Of a DNA stretch of 13,672 nucleotides, positions 1 through 5,599 are shown piece by piece. The first letter of the stretch is position 1; each line of letters starts with the position of its first letter. Position numbers and translations under genes: made by a program. Under the pieces are notes generated by a model. The model was given only the letters and a program-made list of their open reading frames with translations, ran no database searches and was not told where the DNA came from. Origin of the DNA: CAVVAH01 sp963746175 (lineage in GTDB: Bacteria; Actinomycetota; Actinomycetes; JACCUZ01). Location: the NCBI GenBank assembly GCA_963746175.1, contig CAVVAH010000006.1, positions 1 to 13,672 on the forward strand, written 5' to 3'.

Positions 1-335
1 GTGCTCGCGTCCTGGTCGAGCAGCAGGTCACCGGTGGCGACGTCGACGACGGCCGCGCCGGCCGACGGCCCGAGGGCCGGGGTCCGCAGCGCCGCCTCCA
101 GCGCCGGGACGTCGAGGGCCGGCGCGGCCGCGGCACCGGACGTGGGCTCCGGCACAAGGACGTCGGCGGCCGGTGCGCGCGGCGGGTCGAGGGCCGCCGA
201 CGGTGTGGCCGACGACGCGGGATCGGCGACCAGCCCGCCGCGCAGGTGACCGGTCAGGTCCAGGCCGGCGACGGTGACGGCGCCGGCGACGAGCACCGCG
301 GTCGCCGTCACGGCGAGCGCGCGACGCGGGGCCAC
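1..335 (-). CDS. dacB: D-alanyl-D-alanine carboxypeptidase (PBP4/DacB family, S13), N-terminal part, cut by the window edge
   Basis: Reading the minus strand from a GTG at 335-333 gives 111 open codons up to the left edge. Residues 4-25 are a signal peptide or signal anchor (Arg-Arg followed by an Ala/Val-rich helix). Residues 40-75 are an Ala/Pro-rich linker. Residues 94-111 (AAVVDVATGDLLLDQDAS) match the opening beta-strand motif of PBP4-type carboxypeptidases, just before the catalytic SxxK, which lies outside the window. A GAGGTGAG ribosome site lies just upstream of the GTG. The family trims the terminal D-Ala of peptidoglycan stem peptides outside the membrane. It is divergent from ppa across 117 bp, a common actinobacterial pairing. 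Seen: frame, signal peptide and motif. Inferred: the family, since the active site is not visible. Confidence 0.8.
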   Translation of the reverse strand, partial: MAPRRALAVTATAVLVAGAVTVAGLDLTGHLRGGLVADPASSATPSAALDPPRAPAADVLVPEPTSGAAAAPALDVPALEAALRTPALGPSAGAAVVDVATGDLLLDQDAS

Positions 336-452
336 GTGCTCACCTCGCTCCTGGTCGGCACCTGCCGGGTTCGCTGCCCACCCCGGCGTACGCGACACTA
401 CCGAGCAGCGGCGCGACGGCCGGCGTACGGCGACGAGCGAGGAGGCTCTGGC

Positions 453-956
453 GTGGAGTTCGACGTCCTCATCGAGATCCCCAAGGGGCAGCGCAACAAG
501 TACGAGGTCGACCACGCGTCCGGGCGGATCCGGCTGGACCGGATGCTGTTCACGTCCACGCGCTACCCGGCCGACTACGGCTTCATCGAGGACACCCTCG
601 GCGAGGACGGTGACCCGCTGGACGCCCTGGTGCTGCTCGAGGAGCCGACCTTCCCGGGCTGCCTCATCAAGGCGCGCGCCCTGGGCATGTTCCGGATGAC
701 CGACGAGGCGGGCGGCGACGACAAGGTGCTGTGCGTGCCTGCCACCGACCCGCGGTCGGAGCACCTGCGCGACATCCACCACGTGCCGGAGTTCGACCGC
801 CTCGAGATCCAGCACTTCTTCGAGGTCTACAAGGACCTCGAGCCCGGCAAGTCGGTCGAGGGCGCCACCTGGACCGGGCGGGTCGAGGCGGAGGCCGAGA
901 TCATCGCGTCCCGGCAGCGGCTGGCCGAGGCGCAGTCGCGAGGCGAGGCTCACTAG
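453..956 (+). CDS. ppa: Inorganic pyrophosphatase, family I (soluble)
   Basis: This 167-residue protein hydrolyses cytosolic pyrophosphate to two phosphates and so drives biosynthetic reactions forward. The family I signature is plain: EDGDPLD at residues 51-57 contains the metal-binding aspartates, and IEIPKGQRNKYEVD near the N-terminus, RYPADYGFIEDT (37-48) and YKDLEPGK are other hallmark segments. The length matches the usual 160-175 residues. The open frame extends far upstream to 246, but the GTG at 453 has a perfect GGAGG 7 nt before it and is where homology begins, so the upstream part is not coding. A C-terminal tail of about 15 charged residues follows the core. It is monocistronic, divergent from dacB, and followed at once by a hairpin. 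Confidence 0.97.
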   Translation: MEFDVLIEIPKGQRNKYEVDHASGRIRLDRMLFTSTRYPADYGFIEDTLGEDGDPLDALVLLEEPTFPGCLIKARALGMFRMTDEAGGDDKVLCVPATDPRSEHLRDIHHVPEFDRLEIQHFFEVYKDLEPGKSVEGATWTGRVEAEAEIIASRQRLAEAQSRGEAH

Positions 957-985
957 CGGCGGAGCCGGCCGTCGGGCCGGCCGCT
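955..985. terminator. Hairpin between convergent genes, likely bidirectional terminator
   Basis: GCCGGCC (964-970) pairs perfectly with GGCCGGC (975-981) around a GTCG loop, and outer AGCG/CGCT can extend it. It overlaps the ppa stop codon and lies 20 bp from the end of the opposing membrane-protein gene. There is no T-tract, as is usual in high-GC actinobacteria. Confidence 0.6.
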
Positions 986-1004
986 GCGTGACCGGGACCT
1001 TCGG

Positions 1005-1694
1005 CTAGATCCAGCCGAGCTCGGAGAACTCGGGGAAGCCGCCCTGCCAGATCCCGAACGCCGCGAACAGCACCAGCGAGAAGCCGTACGCCGTGAGCAG
1101 CAGGCGGCCGATGCCGTCCCGGGTGAGGAGCCCCCACACGGCGAACACCGCGGCGGCGCCGATTCCCAGCCACGGGGTCTGGCCCTCGACGGAGTTCGTG
1201 AAGTTGGTGAAGCCGACGAGCAGCGCGAGCAGGTGACCGGCGAGGCCACCGCGGGTGCGCCGGTCGGCGAGCCCGGTGGCCAGGGCGAGCACGAGCAGGT
1301 AGAAGCCGACGTACCAGAGGTAGTGCCCGACGTGCTCGTCCCAGAGGTAGCCGGGCTCGGGGCTGCCGGGCAGCGCGTTGTTGATGCTGTTGGCGGCGAG
1401 GTGGATCCCGTGGCCCTGGGTGTAGAGGACCGCGGCGAACCAGTACGCCGTCCACGTCCCGCGGCTCGCACCGCCGCCGCGCAGCGCGCCGCCCGCGGTG
1501 CCGGCGACGACGTACGGCGTGAGCAGGTCGATCCAGTCGGCCCAGCGAGTCTGCGTGTCCCCGACCTCACCGAGCCCGTCGAAGATCGTGCCGGCGTGGT
1601 GCAGGACCACGTAGCCGATCGCGAAGAGCACCAGCCAGCCGCCGAAGGCCCGGCCGTGCCGCTCGCCGTACGAGCCGGCGAACCCACCGGTCAT
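1005..1694 (-). CDS. Seven-helix, histidine-rich integral membrane protein of unknown function
   Basis: I do not recognise this 229-residue protein by name. It has about seven hydrophobic segments, near residues 18-38, 56-72, 80-104, 119-142, 151-168, 175-190 and 196-216. Polar residues sit inside or at the ends of the helices in conserved-looking clusters: LHHAG (His32, His33), TQGHGIHLAAN (His95, His98), WDEHVGHYLW (Asp119, Glu120, His121, His124) and NFTNSVEGQ. Such paired His/Asp/Glu positions suggest metal or heme binding, or a membrane enzyme, but this is inference. The ATG overlaps the TGA of the upstream NlpC gene (ATGA), so translation is probably coupled and the two are one operon. 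The gene ends in a TAG against the terminator shared with ppa. Confidence 0.82.
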   Translation of the reverse strand: MTGGFAGSYGERHGRAFGGWLVLFAIGYVVLHHAGTIFDGLGEVGDTQTRWADWIDLLTPYVVAGTAGGALRGGGASRGTWTAYWFAAVLYTQGHGIHLAANSINNALPGSPEPGYLWDEHVGHYLWYVGFYLLVLALATGLADRRTRGGLAGHLLALLVGFTNFTNSVEGQTPWLGIGAAAVFAVWGLLTRDGIGRLLLTAYGFSLVLFAAFGIWQGGFPEFSELGWI

Positions 1695-3172
1695 GGCCGG
1701 GCCGCGCCGAACAGGCTGGACCGGTAGATGCTGGACACCCGTACCGACTCACCGGTGTACGGCGCCTCGATCATCTGGCCGCCGCCGATGTAGAGGCCGA
1801 CGTGGTAGATCGAGTGGTAGTCGGAGCTGCTCGCGAAGAAGACGAGGTCGCCGGCCCGCAGGTCGCCGAGCCCGATCTGCTGGGACTGCTCGTACTGCGC
1901 GACCGAGTAGTGCGGCAGCGAGACGCCGCCCTGCTGCCAGGCCCGCATGACCAGCCCGGAGCAGTCGAACGTGGACGGGCCGTCGGCGCCCCACTGGTAG
2001 GGCTTGCCCATCTGCGCGCGCGCGTAGTCGATCGCGGCCTGCGCGCCGGCGCTGCTGCCGGACGACGTCCCGGTCGGCGGCGGGTCCGGCGCGCCGCCAC
2101 CGCTGCCGCTGCCGCCACCGCCCGATCCCGAGCCGGTCGCGTCGCCGCTGCCCTCGCCGCCGTTGCCGCCGTTGCCGCCCGACGACGCGTCCCGGGCGTC
2201 CTGGGCCGCCTTGGCGTCCTGCGCCGCCTTGGCGTCCGCGGCGGCCTTCGCGTCCTCGGCGTCCTTGCGGGCCTTCGCGGCGGCGGCGGCCTTGGCGTCC
2301 TCGGCGGCCTTCGCCGCGGCGGCGGCCCTCGCCGCCTCGGCCTGCCGCGCGGCCTCGCGGGCCTGTCGCTCCGCCTCCCGGCGCAGCGCCTCCTGGCGGG
2401 CGCGCTCGAGGCCGGCCTGGCGGTCCCGCTCGAGCCGCACCGTCGTGTGCCGTACCGCGGCGAGCTTGCGCACCAGCGTCTCGCGCTGGGTCGCGATCTC
2501 GCCGACCGCCTGCTGCTGCCCGGCCAGCCGGGACTCGGCCGCACCCTTCGCCGCGGCCACCTGGCGCGCGGCGGCCCGGCGCTCGGCCACCAGGTGCGTC
2601 GCGCGGTGGTCCAGCACGGTGGCGTACGCCTGCGCGGACCGGAAGCCCTCGAGCGCGGTCCGCCGGCTGTCACCGATCGACTGCAGGGCCGACGCCCGGC
2701 TCAGCAGGTCGCGGGGGCTCTGCGCGTAGAGGAAGGCGGACAGCCCGCCGAGGTCACCGCCGGCGCGGTAGGCGGCGGCAGCGAACCGGCCGAGCTCGTC
2801 CCGGGCCGCCGCGACCCGCTGCTGCGCCGCGTCGGCGTCACGCTGCGCCTGCGCCGCCCTCGCGACCGCCGCGTCCAGCTGCACCCGGGCGCCGTTGTAG
2901 GCCTCGACGGCCTGGGCTACCTCGGTCGCCAGCCGGTCGGCGCGGGTGCTCGCGGCCGCCAGCTGCGCCTCGATCTGGCCGACCTGGTCGGCCGTCGACG
3001 CGGCCTGGGCCTTGCTGGCGTCGACCTCGGACCGGCTCGGGAACACCGGGTGGTCGGCGGCCAGCGCGGCCGGGCCGAAGGGGCTGACGGCGGCCAGGAC
3101 GGCGGCCGCGACGAGCAGCGCGGTACGCGGCCGGCGTCCGGACGGCAGGCGACGGCGGGCGGGCTGCGCCAT
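1691..3172 (-). CDS. Secreted NlpC/P60 (C40) peptidoglycan endopeptidase with long coiled coil
   Basis: This is a 493-residue cell-wall hydrolase of the RipA/Cwl type, expected to cut D-Glu-diaminopimelate bonds in peptidoglycan outside the membrane. Residues 1-38 are a Sec signal peptide (Arg-rich start, hydrophobic core, ALA-A cleavage). Residues about 50-282 form an Ala/Arg/Glu coiled coil. An Ala-Lys-Asp repeat follows at 283-329 and a Gly/Ser/Pro linker at 330-376. The NlpC/P60 domain is at 377-493 with Cys404 (DCSGL), His457 (YHVGLYIG) and Glu469 (MIEAP), which fit the Cys-His-Glu triad. The frame opens 28 codons earlier, but the ATG at 3172 has AGGAGA 7-8 nt upstream and begins the signal peptide. 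Coiled coils of this kind often hold the enzyme inactive until a divisome partner binds. It is translationally coupled to the downstream membrane protein. Confidence 0.95.
   Translation of the reverse strand: MAQPARRRLPSGRRPRTALLVAAAVLAAVSPFGPAALAADHPVFPSRSEVDASKAQAASTADQVGQIEAQLAAASTRADRLATEVAQAVEAYNGARVQLDAAVARAAQAQRDADAAQQRVAAARDELGRFAAAAYRAGGDLGGLSAFLYAQSPRDLLSRASALQSIGDSRRTALEGFRSAQAYATVLDHRATHLVAERRAAARQVAAAKGAAESRLAGQQQAVGEIATQRETLVRKLAAVRHTTVRLERDRQAGLERARQEALRREAERQAREAARQAEAARAAAAAKAAEDAKAAAAAKARKDAEDAKAAADAKAAQDAKAAQDARDASSGGNGGNGGEGSGDATGSGSGGGGSGSGGGAPDPPPTGTSSGSSAGAQAAIDYARAQMGKPYQWGADGPSTFDCSGLVMRAWQQGGVSLPHYSVAQYEQSQQIGLGDLRAGDLVFFASSSDYHSIYHVGLYIGGGQMIEAPYTGESVRVSSIYRSSLFGAARP
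2186..2326 (-). repeat. Ala-Lys-Asp coding repeat inside the NlpC/P60 protein
   Basis: Degenerate tandem units of the form DAKAAQ / DAKAAA / EDAKAA fill residues 283-329, and the DNA repeats GCCGCCTTGGCGTCC-like units on the plus strand. A Gly/Ser/Pro linker (2045-2185) follows. This looks like an extended wall-spanning helix or spacer. Repeat number is likely to vary between strains. Confidence 0.8.
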
Positions 3173-3190
3173 CGGCCGTCTCCTCTCGCG

Positions 3191-3243
3191 CGCCACCCGG
3201 GAGGTGGCGTCGGGCTGTCGGTCGATTGACGCCACAACAGCCC
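3191..3243 (-). promoter_or_regulatory. Structured 5' leader of the NlpC/P60 gene with competing stems
   Basis: Three perfect 7-bp pairings crowd into 53 nt upstream of the ribosome site. In minus-strand RNA, GGGCUGU (3243-3237) pairs with ACAGCCC (3218-3212). UGGCGUC (3234-3228) pairs with GACGCCA (3211-3205), crossing the first pairing. CGCCACC (3209-3203) pairs with GGUGGCG (3197-3191), ending 9 nt before the AGGAGA. The second and third share bases, so they exclude each other. This could be a switch acting on ribosome access. It does not resemble the ydaO/c-di-AMP riboswitch often found before wall hydrolases. No known family is recognised. Confidence 0.4.
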
Positions 3244-3247
3244 CGAT

Positions 3248-3277
3248 AGAGAACACCTGTCACACCCGCCCCGTCAA
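3248..3277 (-). promoter_or_regulatory. Candidate promoter of the NlpC/P60 operon
   Basis: On the minus strand TTGACG (3277-3272) is followed after 18 nt by TTCTCT (3253-3248), which would place the transcript start near 3241, exactly where the structured leader begins. The -10 match is weak. A second TTGACGGG occurs at 3328-3321, 51 bp upstream, in a similar context (CTTGACGGGNCG), so there may be tandem promoters. Confidence 0.35.
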
Positions 3278-3330
3278 GTGTCCGGCTCGGGCCGAGACAG
3301 GGCAAACCGCCACGAAACGACCCGTCAAGC

Positions 3331-3436
3331 ACCCCCGAGACGCCTGCTGATGATCGTCTGCGACCTGGCTCCCCGACACGCCGTGGGCCGCCGGCGTGTC
3401 CGGGGACTCAGGTCGCAAACGATCTTCTTCGGGGGT
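3331..3436. repeat. Very long near-perfect inverted repeat (hairpin) between the NlpC and DivIVA-like genes
   Basis: Nested inverted repeats share one centre. The outer arm ACCCCCGA (3331-3338) pairs with TCGGGGGT (3429-3436). The main arm 3352-3367 pairs with 3409-3424 over 16 bp with one mismatch, a G-U wobble in minus-strand RNA. A 3x3 internal loop follows, then CCCCGACACGCCG (3371-3383) pairs with 3392-3405 with one bulged G. The loop is 8 nt (3384-3391). The core totals about 29 bp. There is no T-run on the minus side and a short TTCTTC on the plus side. It could be the terminator of the coiled-coil gene 110 bp upstream, a structured small RNA, or a palindromic mobile-type repeat. No second copy is visible in the window. 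The strip 3437-3546 holds nothing else I can name. Confidence 0.75.
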
Positions 3437-3546
3437 GAGGACGCGGGCGGCGGGTGGTGCGGACTGCCGCCGCTCGTCCGGGCGCCCTGACCTCAGCGCG
3501 GACGGCGGGTCAGGTACGGCGGTTCAGCGCGGTCGGGCGGGGCCGT

Positions 3547-4047
3547 TCAGCCCTGGTAGCCGTGGTCCTCGTGCTGCTCGTGCTGCTCGCCGTCGTGCTG
3601 CTGGGGGTTCTGGTCGGCGTAGCGCTCGAGGGCGTTCTGCAGCCGGCCGGCCAGCTCGCGCATGGCGGCCTCGGCCGCGTCACGCTCCTCGCGCAGCCCG
3701 GAGACCGACGACTTCAGGGTGGTGACCTCGGTGCGCGCCTCGCCGACGATCCGCTCCGACTCGCCGTACGCCTGGTGGCGGGCCTGGGCGGCGTCGCGCT
3801 CGGCGTCGGCACGCAGCTTCTGCCCGAGCTCCTTGGCGTCACGCTGCACCTGCTGGGCCCGCTCGCGGGCCGCGGTCAGCAGCCGCTCGGCCTCGTCGCG
3901 GGCCTCGGCGACGGTCGAGTCGGCGACCTTGCGGGCGTTCTCGAGCAGGCCGAGAGCCTGCGCCGTGGTGTCGCCGCCGGTCGAGGGCTCACCGTCACGG
4001 ACCACCTGCAGATCGGCCCGCTGGGTGCCCGGGAACTGTGCAGTCAT
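3547..4047 (-). CDS. DivIVA-like small coiled-coil protein with His-rich tail
   Basis: This 166-residue cytoplasmic protein is nearly all helix from residue 28 to 148. The stretch TTAQALGLLENARKVADST followed by VAEARDEAERLLTAARE is typical of actinobacterial DivIVA/Wag31-like and related scaffold proteins, which mark curved membrane and organise polar growth or division. The N-terminal membrane-binding motif of true DivIVA is missing, so it is a relative rather than Wag31 itself. The C-terminus, QQHDGEQHEQHEDHGYQG, has four His among acidic residues. The ATG at 4047 has AGGAGA 7-8 nt upstream. The gene lies between the PadR gene (133 bp upstream) and the NlpC gene (374 bp downstream, separated by the long hairpin). 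Confidence 0.87.
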   Translation of the reverse strand: MTAQFPGTQRADLQVVRDGEPSTGGDTTAQALGLLENARKVADSTVAEARDEAERLLTAARERAQQVQRDAKELGQKLRADAERDAAQARHQAYGESERIVGEARTEVTTLKSSVSGLREERDAAEAAMRELAGRLQNALERYADQNPQQHDGEQHEQHEDHGYQG

Positions 4048-4180
4048 TGCGCGATCTCCTGAGGAAGAGGCGGCGGGGCGGTCGCTCAGCCGGGTCCTGT
4101 CGTGTCCCGGACGCGGTTCGTGCTCTGACCACCTCGCGGCGATCCGTGGGACACGCTACGCCCCTTGTACCCCGCGGTCA

Positions 4181-4723
4181 TCATTCGTCACCCGAGAGGC
4201 CCCTCGCGACCCGTCGGCACCAGTCGCGACGGCCGCGCGCGTAGTCGCGACCGCGCAGGGCGGTCTGCAGGCTGAACCAGCCCGCGGAGCCGACGGGGTC
4301 CCCCGCCTCCTCCAGCCGGGCGACGACGTCGGCCAGCTCCGTCCGCTGGACCTCCCACCGGCGGGCCTCGGCAGCGAGCATGACGATCGCCGCCGTCGGC
4401 CGGGCGGCCCACAGCGACGAGACCTTGAGCACCAGCTCGTCGCGCGCGGCGGGGTCCACCGGGGGCTGCACGGACCACTCCCCCAGGGCCTGCCGGCCGG
4501 CCGGCGTGACCGAGTAGACCTTCTTGCCGTGCGGCCCCGGCCCGGCCTCGGCAGCGACCGTGACCCAGCCGGCCTCGGTCAGCCGGCGCAACGACGGGTA
4601 GATGCCGCTGTGCCCCTCGGCCCAGTAGTAGGCGACGGGCCGCTTCATCCGCGCCGCGAGCTGGTAGCCGGTCGACGGCACCCGGGCCACCAGGCCGAGC
4701 ACCGCGAAGTCGAGGGTGCGCAC
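4181..4723 (-). CDS. PadR-family transcriptional regulator
   Basis: This 180-residue DNA-binding protein has a winged helix at residues 1-85: LDFAVLGLVARVPSTGYQLA, then SGIYPSLRRLTEAGWV as recognition helix region and GKKVYSVTPAGRQALGEW as wing. Residues 88-175 are the helical C-terminal (Vir_act_alpha_C) dimer domain, ending in RRDWCRRVARGL. Family members repress adjacent, often divergent, genes and release DNA on binding phenolics, drugs or other small ligands. The GTG start at 4723 has GGAAGGGG 7 nt upstream. The hydrolase gene diverges 65 bp away across a palindrome that is the likely operator, suggesting autoregulation plus control of the hydrolase. The ligand cannot be told from sequence. 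Confidence 0.93.
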   Translation of the reverse strand: MRTLDFAVLGLVARVPSTGYQLAARMKRPVAYYWAEGHSGIYPSLRRLTEAGWVTVAAEAGPGPHGKKVYSVTPAGRQALGEWSVQPPVDPAARDELVLKVSSLWAARPTAAIVMLAAEARRWEVQRTELADVVARLEEAGDPVGSAGWFSLQTALRGRDYARGRRDWCRRVARGLSGDE

Positions 4724-4761
4724 CGCCGTACCCCTTCCGTGACCTCGGGACGATCGACCCG

Positions 4762-4783
4762 ACTATGTCAGACGTGCCATAGT
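4762..4783. promoter_or_regulatory. Palindromic operator with overlapping divergent -10 boxes (probable PadR site)
   Basis: A 22-bp palindrome has 9-bp arms with a single mismatch: ACTATGTCA (4762-4770) against TGCCATAGT (4775-4783). It contains ATGT-N8-CCAT (4765-4780), one base from the PadR operator ATGT-N8-ACAT. CATAGT occurs on the plus strand at 4778-4783 and on the minus strand at 4767-4762, each a fair -10 box. The plus one ends 5 bp before the hydrolase ATG, suggesting a leaderless transcript. Binding would block both promoters. Confidence 0.6.
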
Positions 4784-4788
4784 GGCGG

Positions 4789-5574
4789 ATGATCGTCCGA
4801 CGGGTCGCACCGGTGCTGGCGGTCGTGCTGCTGGCCGGCTGCGGGGGCAGCAGCGACGCGGGCACCCGGGCGGGCGGAACGGGTTCGCCGTCGGCCTCGT
4901 CGCCGAGCGCGAGCGCGTCGCCCACCCGGGAGCTGGACCCCAACGGCTTCCCGCTCGCCGACAGGCCGGACTGCGCGGCCGACGCCGGCGGCGACTTCGT
5001 GCGGACCACGACCAGCGAGGGCAACGGCGTCGCGTTCCTGCTGCTGGGCAGCGGCACCGGCGGGGTCGTCCTCGGGCCGCAGAGCGACGGCGACATCTGC
5101 CAGTGGCTGCCGTACGCCACGGAGCTGGCGAGGCACTACCGGGTCGCGCTCTTCGACTGGAAGGAGCCGCGCGCCGAGGTGCCGTTGCTCGCGGTCGAGG
5201 CGCTACGGACGGCGGGCGCCGAGAAGGTCGTGCTCGCGGGCGCCTCGCTCGGCGGTGCCTTCGCGCTGTCCGAGGCGCACCGGGTGCGGCCGCGGCTCGC
5301 GGGCGTCCTGTCGTTCGGCGGCGAGCTGACGTTGCCCGGCTTCGACGGCCGGCCCGGCATCAGGAGGTGGCACGGCCCGCTGCTGCAGATCAGCAGCAGG
5401 GACGACGGCTACTTCGACAGCCGGAACGCCCGGCAGCTGCGCGTGCTGCACCCCGGCCCGGAGACCGTCCTCATGCTGCCGGGCTCCGACCACGGGGTCG
5501 CGATGCTCGAGGGCCCGGAGCAGCAGCAGGTCCGCTCGACCGTCGACGACTTCCTCGCCCGCGTCCTCGGCTGA
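4789..5574 (+). CDS. Lipoprotein alpha/beta hydrolase
   Basis: This 261-residue protein starts with a lipoprotein signal peptide (Arg4-Arg5, hydrophobic core, lipobox LLAGC with Cys18), so it should be anchored to the outer face of the membrane. Residues 19-48 form a Ser/Ala/Thr linker. The alpha/beta hydrolase core follows: nucleophile Ser153 in GASLGG, acid Asp205 or Asp206 in SSRDDGYF, and His235 in GSDHG. The spacing fits a functional Ser-Asp-His triad. Dienelactone-hydrolase-like or peptidase-like activity is possible; the substrate is unknown. A stop codon 9 bp upstream in frame fixes the ATG at 4789. There is no good ribosome site, but a -10-like CATAGT lies just before, so the mRNA may be leaderless. 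It is divergent from the PadR gene and probably controlled by it. Confidence 0.88.
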   Translation: MIVRRVAPVLAVVLLAGCGGSSDAGTRAGGTGSPSASSPSASASPTRELDPNGFPLADRPDCAADAGGDFVRTTTSEGNGVAFLLLGSGTGGVVLGPQSDGDICQWLPYATELARHYRVALFDWKEPRAEVPLLAVEALRTAGAEKVVLAGASLGGAFALSEAHRVRPRLAGVLSFGGELTLPGFDGRPGIRRWHGPLLQISSRDDGYFDSRNARQLRVLHPGPETVLMLPGSDHGVAMLEGPEQQQVRSTVDDFLARVLG

Positions 5575-5599
5575 CGCGGCACCGCACGAGGGGCGTCAG
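5571..5599. terminator. Convergent hairpin containing both stop codons
   Basis: CTGACGC (5571-5577) pairs perfectly with GCGTCAG (5593-5599) around a 15-nt loop. The hydrolase TGA (5572-5574) lies in one arm and the oxidase TGA (5598-5596) in the other. It is probably a compact bidirectional terminator, although the stem is short. Confidence 0.45.

Noticed and set aside
246..452. N-terminal extension of the pyrophosphatase
   Set aside because: It runs antisense through the dacB signal peptide; the GTG at 453 has GGAGG and starts the conserved protein.
1802..3229. Long plus-strand open frame opposite the NlpC gene
   Set aside because: It is an antisense shadow caused by high GC; its translation is low-complexity Arg/Gly/Leu with no domain, while the minus frame has a signal peptide and full NlpC/P60 domain.
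3249..3268. A CRP-type site (TGTGA-N6-TCACA) in the NlpC promoter
   Set aside because: Only the first half (TGTGA) matches; the second half reads TTCTC.
3173..3546. A ydaO-type (c-di-AMP) riboswitch upstream of the NlpC/P60 gene
   Set aside because: The spacer lacks the conserved ydaO segments (the GACAGCTAACCTCG-like 3' block and GGGGGAACC-type elements); only simple hairpins are present.
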